DNA of 64,000 nucleotides. Source: Haloarcula rubra (GTDB taxonomy: Archaea > Halobacteriota > Halobacteria > Halobacteriales > Haloarculaceae). The notes below the pieces were generated by a model. It made no database searches, was not told the DNA's origin, and saw only the letters and a program-made list of their open reading frames with translations. Positions 63,940 to 64,000 of the stretch are shown here, piece after piece. Each line of letters opens with the position of its first letter. Position 1 is the stretch's first letter. Where the stretch lies: contig NZ_RKLR01000003.1 in assembly GCF_019599465.1 (NCBI RefSeq), positions 1 to 64,000 of the forward strand, in the 5' to 3' direction. A program made the position numbers and the translations under genes.

Positions 63940-64000
63940 TACTCGTACTGATCACAGACGCTTTCGACGCCCGCCTCCAGCGGCGTCTCCGCTGTTCCCC
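63940..64000 (-). CDS. C-terminal end of a gene cut by the window edge (possibly NAD-dependent epimerase-like)
   Basis: The minus-strand frame reading GTAETPLEAGVESVCDQYE to a TAG at 63940-63942 has the look of the terminal helix of an SDR-type sugar epimerase/dehydratase (TPLEEGI...Y pattern). Only 19 residues are visible, so the assignment is tentative. Confidence 0.4.

Overview
The window is chromosomal DNA from a halophilic archaeon (class Halobacteria). The signs are high G+C with GAC/GTC/GCC codon preference, very acidic proteins, Tat-dependent copper and sugar-oxidising lipoproteins (halocyanins), leaderless-type promoters with a TATA element close to the start codon, overlapping ATGA/GTGA gene junctions, and an archaeal top6A-top6B locus beside gyrB-gyrA. 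The genus cannot be fixed from this window.

Layout. 1-2095: an AT-richer accessory stretch with unrecognised genes, ending in a 3' half of a tRNA-Gly(UCC) gene. I read this as the right end of an element integrated at a tRNA. A second copy of the tRNA 3' end follows, and a similar arrangement surrounds an intact tRNA-Arg(CCU) at 5.8 kb. 2.5-10.3 kb: housekeeping and redox genes (HD phosphohydrolase, peroxiredoxin, tatA, two halocyanins, small regulator, FeS photolyase). 10.3-14.6 kb: a divergent sulfur-handling locus (split YeeE/YedE transporter, rhodanese-metallo-beta-lactamase, winged-helix regulator with three cysteines, TusA, DsrE-like) with matching operator-like sequences in the shared promoter region. 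14.6-21.2 kb: ABC1 kinase, copper P-type ATPase, TRASH-domain metal regulator, and a DtxR-type regulator overlapping a GDT1-type Mn exporter. 21-30 kb: mixed metabolic and small membrane proteins. 29.9-33.8 kb: a three-gene ABC-2 exporter whose larger permease carries a PrsW-type protease domain. 34-38 kb: histidine kinase and sucC-sucD. 38.6-44.6 kb: Sir2 deacylase and a type IV pilus ATPase/platform pair. 44.6-47.1 kb: DNA ligase and a metal-dependent hydrolase.

47.1-52.2 kb holds what I consider the most interesting system: a TatD-type hydrolase, a UbiA-type prenyltransferase, two paralogous TIM-barrel isomerase/epimerase-like proteins, and a divergent alkaline-phosphatase-superfamily protein. 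The set closely matches EboB, EboC, EboE-like and EboF of the bacterial/algal ebo metabolite-traffic cluster, without EboA or EboD in the window. 

52.4-60.5 kb: top6A-top6B and divergent gyrB-gyrA, separated by a short region with a 19-nt alternating purine/pyrimidine tract. 60.6-64 kb: glycerophosphodiesterase, arginase, a PAS histidine kinase, and the end of another gene at the right edge. All functional calls come from reading motifs and from remembered family features. No database search was run.
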